Shown here: positions 58,742-64,000 of the stretch, piece after piece | How the letters are laid out: every line of letters starts with the position of its first letter | Numbering within the stretch: the first letter of the stretch is position 1 | Source of the DNA: Styela clava | Taxonomy: Eukaryota > Chordata > Ascidiacea > Stolidobranchia > Styelidae | Assembly: GCF_964204865.1 (NCBI RefSeq) | Contig: NC_135262.1 | Location: 12,338,001 to 12,402,000, forward strand | Direction of reading: 5' to 3' | DNA: 64,000 nucleotides | Made by a program: the position numbers and the translations under genes | Notes under the pieces: model-generated | What the model saw: the letters and a program-made list of their open reading frames with translations, nothing else | Databases searched by the model: none | Told to the model about the DNA's origin: nothing

Positions 58742-61700
58742 TTATGGAATATATTCTCTGTGGGCTTTCCTCAATGATTGTTGTTTATCTTCGTCTGGTA
58801 ATAAATCAACCAGTTCTTGAAATACCTTGAAATATAATAAGATCAAAAGTTAAAATCTCAAGGCCTACAAATACACAGATTAGCAAAATACAATTATATT
58901 GGGTAATTTAGATTAAAAATCAGTCTACTCTGATTGAATACCGCCGTTTGACCAAATATGTGAAAAATTCTGTAGGTAGACAGACAATACATTCTTTGCA
59001 AACTTAGCAGGCTATGCAGTATGTAAATAAATTTTGAAGTAGCTTACTGTAGAAAAATGTTTCTTTCCAAGTAGAACTTTGCATTTTTCATAGTACTGAT
59101 TAGCAGATATAGTTCCTTGTCGGAATCCGCCAGAACAAGATTTAAACTCAGAAAATTTTTCATCCAGTTCACACAATTGTTGAATTGTATTTATTAGCCA
59201 CATGTTACGTCCTTGAATGTCATTCTCATCAGGTCTGAAAAATTAGCAACATTGTGAGGGCAGGGCTGTCCAAAATCGAGTATTTTTTCTAGAATCAAAT
59301 ATTATTGCACAATGCTAACTAACTTTCGTACAATAAAAAATTCTTCATTGATTTTGTACTCTCGTAGTGTGTGTACTAGGTTAGGGTTAGGTCATATCTT
59401 TATAGGTTTCAGTCCCTTTACACAACTTGATGTAAAGCAGGCAAACAAAATTAGTTTCCTCCATATTAGTACACACACTTCTGAAACGCCCATATGTACA
59501 GTTACATCTTAAATACTGCTAATATTTTGCAATTTGCATAATTATTAACTATGTTTCCAAAATTAAAAGAAGATCACATGCCTACATGAACTATTCAAAA
59601 ATTAGAGAGGTCTCCAAAAGTAGGGTTTTGAAAACAGATACGAGTGTTGAAAGCAGGGATTTGTATATACTTGTGCAAGAATTTTTTTTGTGGAATAACT
59701 GGCATTACGAGTGTTGAGAGCAGGGATTTGTATATACTTGTGCAAGAATTTTTTTTTGTGAAATAACTGGCAATTCCAAATTTCAGCTATCAGAAATACA
59801 TTGTTCCTTTCATTGGGTTATTTGGTTGTATTAAGACATTAATTTTGAAGATAAAGAGTTAAAATAGGATTTATGCAAATCTGACCAGATATGTAAATAG
59901 GATTTTTTCAGTCATTAAAGGTTTGAAATTCCTAAATTTTTAGATGGAATTAAAGTAAATGAAAAACAATGATCATGGTACCTTGGATCAAGCTCACTTT
60001 CATCTTCAGAACTTTCCTGCTTCTTAATTTTTTCCTTTCGTTGTTTTTTTTCTTGATGATTTTGTTGTTTTGGTTTGGTACTATTTCCTGAAGGAGCAAA
60101 AACATTATTCTTATCAAGCATAGATGAAAGTGACTGTTTTGCATCTCCTTTTTCACTGTCCAGTAAATTTTGTAAATGCCCACTGCTTTGTTGATCGTCA
60201 TTGACGCCAAAATGCTTTGATAACTCGCTTGCGTTTGGATGACCCTTTTTCTTTTTCTTCTTATTTTTCTTCGCTGAAGTACGAGGTCCTCCGCCCCCAC
60301 CACCCAAAGTTGGAAAATCACTTTCTTTAGTTTGAAAAGAGCTTTCTCTCACAATTTTATCAGTGACAGATAGTTCTGGTTCGTTGTACCAATTAGGAGT
60401 ATATGAACTTATTGGAGGGGGTTGGGATACATGGAGAATATCATTATTGGAATGTGGAAAATTCATTTCTGCTTTATTCACTTTCGAAGACTTCGAATTC
60501 GAGTGGATTGGAAGATTATCAATTGTACTACTCGGAAAGATATCTTTGCTTATATCAGAGAGAGATAAAGGACTGTTTCTTGAATTTCTGCCTGCATCAC
60601 CATTGGTTTTAGCCCAGGATGAAGATTTTGAAGACCCAATGCCTTTGATACGTCCTCCTTTTCCACCACCGAGTTCTGGAAATTCTTCAGTCTGTGACAT
60701 AAATCTTGCATCGATAGAATTAGATTGATTTGATCGAGATGATTGAGAAAGTAATGAAAATGCATCAGCACTGACAGTTTTAACAGAACTACCATCCATA
60801 CCAGGAACTTCCATAGGTTTCTCAATATCTGAAATTTCCTCATGATGTTTTGCTGATGTCAATCTCATCGAATGCTTTCCAGAACCAATTCGAATTGAAA
60901 CTGTTTCATCATTTGCCAATGGGTTCGAATTAACAGTCATAGCAGCAGGGGGTGCAGATTTCAATGCTGATTTTTTAACTGGTTCCGGATTCACAACCGG
61001 TGTTTTGTTTTTGGATTTTTTCTGTTTCTTCTGCACTGTTTGGACCGGCATAGGAGCGGTAGTGCCCCAAATCGTGCTCTGTCCTTGCATCAAAGCAGGA
61101 CCTCTACCTCCCAATCCCAGAGTAGGAAAGTCATCTTTACTTTGGAAATTAACTTTGCTATTGCTGAAACGAGATTGAGGGATATTGACACTAACAGGTT
61201 GGGGCGTTTTATTTGGTTTGGATTTCTGTGCACCACTCGGGAGTGAGGGGTTAGATGATCCCCAATATCCAGTCGATTGAATATTTTTCGATTTATTGCT
61301 AGTTCCCAAAGTCGGGAAGTCGTCATCGTTGATTTTACCAGCTGAACGGCCCACGGCGGTTGCAACTTTATGAGCAGCTGTGGCTTGAGGAATTTTATGT
61401 TCTTTCTGAATTTCTTGCTTTTCCGATGGTTTCATTGGTTCTGTCTTTGGAGTGTTAGAGTAGGAATAGAGATTCACAGGAGCCTCAGGTTCTTTCGCAC
61501 CCAAACTTGGAAAGTCGTGAACCAGATTTGGCGGTGGCGGTTCTTCTTCCGGTTGGGGTTTCTTAGGTTCTGGTTCTCGTTGAACTCTGGGTCGAACCTT
61601 GACTTTTGAATTATCTTTATTTGTATCATTTTGTGTGTTTTTCTCAGATAATGAAAGTGCTTTAGCCAGTTCTAGATCCCGTTCTTCTCTGCAAGAAAAA

Positions 61701-63513
61701 TATCGAAATTTAACCAATAGGAACATAGGTAGGAACACCTTTTTTAAGCTGTTGCCTAGATGTCAAAAAAATTTTGTTACAATATCACCATTATGTACTC
61801 GAATTTGTCAATTATCTATCGAAAATAGTCCATTTTAAGTGAGAGATGTAAGAAAATGGGATTCTTTACCTTTTGTTATCAGGAATTTCTCTACCACGGC
61901 CTCTTCCTCTGCCACCTGAAAAATATAGTGACGAAATTTAGAAACAAAAAATTAACTCCATATTAATTAATAACCAATCTAGGCACACAATTTTTAGTGG
62001 TAACATAACAAATCCTGCTAAGCCTTTTCTGAACAAGAAGGCCGCAGAACTCAGTTGGATTCAAATTCACTTTACAGCAACAGTTAGCAATTGGTGTAGC
62101 ACATTATCAAATTATTTTCACATACCTCTACTTCCCCTAGCAGGTGGATTAGCATATTGAAAACCTAGGTCGATACTCCGTTCCACTTTTTGCTGTTGTC
62201 GAGACATACTTTGAGAGTGTGCTGCTGTACGATGAGCCTATTGATTATAAATAAACAAAAAACTCGTTAACTACCGTAGATGATAATAACAAAACATTGC
62301 TCAAATATATGGACATAGGTTCAGGGGACCTCCACAATGTCAGCAAAATTACAGCGAAATGTTTGGTAAAAATGTACTTGTGAGTTAAAGTAAAACAGGG
62401 TCATTTAAAATAAAATATTGAGCCCTGTAATGCTGTATGACTAAAAAAAAACAGAAAACATATACACAACAAAACATAATTAATAAAAAGCAAAATAGTT
62501 CTTGGTACAGACTGGGTGGATAACGATACGACTATGCGGTCATCGAAAGCAGTTACCACCAAGTACTCAGAAGAATTCAACAAGTCGCAGCACCCATATT
62601 ATGTAATTTTTCTCAGTGTCCCAGGGGTGTGCAACCTTTAATACAAGAGGGTAATTTAAAAATAACTGGATTAATAAACCGCGACCCCGGCTTTTTGGTA
62701 GTTGCAGAAACAGAAATTTTGGTCATTCATCCTATGACAGATGTTGTTAGGTTCGCACAAACTAGCTGTTAGGGCATTGTAACGTCATAGATAATAAATT
62801 GGACTCTGGTGTAGGCTCTGTAACACAAAGGAATTGGAATTAGCCTACTCGCACGTACCAGATCAAACTAAATTAAAAACTTATTTCGCGGGCCGCACAA
62901 TTTTTTCTTGTGGGTCGCATTTGGCCCGCGGGCTGTATACACTTGGCTTAACCCATCAAAATCTGACAAGACAAACTGATCAAAAGTAATATGACATAAT
63001 ATAGACAAAAGACCACAAACCTTGAGGTCTAATTCTGTTGCATAAACTGAAGTAAACTGTTCATTAACACAATCACCTTCCTCACATAAATAATGTTCTT
63101 TGCGATAATGATTGCGAAGGTCTGCATATCCACTGAAAAAGTACAAAATTATCAGTTTTAATCAGCAGCCAAGGATGACCATTAATTAAGAGTATTAAAA
63201 ATTTTATTTCATTCAATGAAAGGTAATTTTTATATTTGATTCCAATACATTCTTTTAACTTCATAAATTCATAAAAAACACAATAAATTCAGATATTAAT
63301 TAAAAGTCAGACTGATTTACAAGAACTAAGTTAAACTGGAAATCAACAGCTCAGCAAAATATGCTATAAGATTCATATAAAGGACTTACTCATAATACTG
63401 ATTATTCCCAGCAGTATCACAAATATGACAAAAATAATGATCTTTTCTGAGATGACGAAGTAGTGTATCATTATCGAGGTAGCGTTCATCACAAAACTCA
63501 CATAATGGGTGAC
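58742..63513 (-). CDS. ZNF598: E3 ubiquitin-protein ligase ZNF598 (all but the N-terminal RING exons)
   Basis: ZNF598 (yeast Hel2) recognises collided ribosomes and ubiquitinates 40S proteins to start quality control. Minus-strand exons: 63390-63513, 63021-63132, 62126-62237, 61870-61915, 59982-61688, 59048-59234 and 58742-58825. Every phase agrees, giving about 789 residues to the stop. The first exon here reads GHPLCEFCDERYLDNDTLLR and HYFCHICD, and the next has GYADLRNHYRKEHYLCEEG; these are the C2H2 region. Then AHRTAAHSQSMSRQQQ, an RGRGRG stretch, and REERDLELAKALSLSE. The 1.7-kb exon is a disordered linker with five (D/E)FPxLG motifs and a poly-Lys tract. The last two exons are the conserved C-terminal domain (FRQGTISANQYYEKC; VFQELVDLLPDEDKQQ). 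The exon entering at 63513 is phase 1, so RING-coding exons lie right of the window. Confidence 0.95.
62622..62945 (+). mobile_element. hAT-type MITE in a ZNF598 intron
   Basis: The ends are CAGGGGTGTGCAACC and, reversed, CAAGTGTATACAGCC, with subterminal GGCCCGCGGGC. It is the inverted relative of the element starting at 63721. No clear target duplication remains. Confidence 0.65.
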
Positions 63514-63720
63514 CTTCAATGAATAAAAAATTTTTGGAAATACTATAATTTAAGCTAGGACCAGGAATGGTAATCTAAATGATATATATAAGATGAAGAA
63601 ACAGAGGAATAGAATATAAATAATACAAATTTACTCGACCTTTTAACAAAACCAATAAAAACTAAAATATACAAAAATGAAAGACAGGAGGAAGTATTTT
63701 AAAAAATAAAATATCTAGAC

Positions 63721-64000
63721 CAAGGGCAACCTGCAGTCCGTGGGCCAAAAGCACCCCACAAGAGAAAATTGTGCGATCCGCGTAGCAGTGCCAATTTTGA
63801 ATGGTGTGCGGCCCACGAAACGAGTTATTAATTTAATTTCATCTGGTATGTGCAAGTAATTCCAATCCTGTTACGTTGCAACGCATATACCTGAGTCTAA
63901 TTTATTATCTATGCCCATAAAGTTACAATGCCCTAACAGATAACTTGTGCAAGCGGACAACGCATGTCATAAGATCAACAAACAAAATTTATGTGGTTGC
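63721..64000 (-). mobile_element. hAT-type MITE at the right edge (cut by the window)
   Basis: It begins CAAGGGCAACCTGCAG with GTGCGGCCCACG inside. Its interior (TAACAGATAACTTGTGC and GTTACAATGCCCTAAC) is the reverse complement of 62745-62790 in the other ZNF598 intron element. The far end is expected within about 50 bp beyond the window. Confidence 0.6.

Overview
This window is animal nuclear DNA. It is AT-rich, its genes have short exons with GT-AG introns, and much of the space is filled by small DNA transposons. An invertebrate is likely, and a tunicate (ascidian) fits the short introns, the secreted beta-glucanase-type GH16 gene and the transposon load. The species cannot be fixed from the sequence. 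Five complete or partial host genes are supported by exon-by-exon reading in which every splice phase agrees, plus one broken gene remnant.

Layout. 1-2.8 kb: the 5' part of a minus-strand GH16 gene (signal peptide, intact EIDICE catalytic motif) with a TATA box; its 3' exons lie beyond the left edge. 3.25-4.55 kb: a fold-back element with arrays of a short degenerate repeat in opposite orientation at its two ends. 8.1-9.4 kb: a three-exon minus-strand gene for a small secreted protein with two WAP-type domains, the second lacking exactly one disulfide pair. 9.6-14.1 kb: a 1.39-kb tandem duplication whose units act as empty sites for two hAT insertions. 14.8-15.9 kb: the RNase H end of a dead non-LTR retrotransposon. 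16.0-19.6 kb: nested DNA transposons. 21.7-23.8 kb: a hAT element carrying a SINE-like insert, sitting on the end of another element.

The centre of the window (about 21.7-54.4 kb) is a tandem array of three complete ten-exon genes (copies A, B and C, plus strand). Each encodes a 489-residue, 12-helix transporter of the SLC2/GLUT sugar-transporter fold. Between A and B lies a broken remnant that keeps only intron-6 sequence joined to a frameshifted last exon. The GLUT fold is clear, including an N-glycosylation site at N45. However, by hand alignment most of the polar residues that bind hexose in GLUT1 are replaced, and the PESPR and PETKGR signatures are degraded. These look like divergent SLC2 proteins with an altered or unknown substrate, kept open in three copies. 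Because the copies are paralogous, each transposon insertion in one copy can be dated against the empty site in the others.

53.1-57.2 kb holds several long inverted-repeat (hairpin) elements. One starts about 30 bp after the stop codon of copy C and may fall in its 3' UTR. At the right, on the minus strand and convergent with the transporter array, is most of the ZNF598 ribosome-collision ubiquitin ligase gene (stop at 58742); its RING exon lies beyond the right edge.
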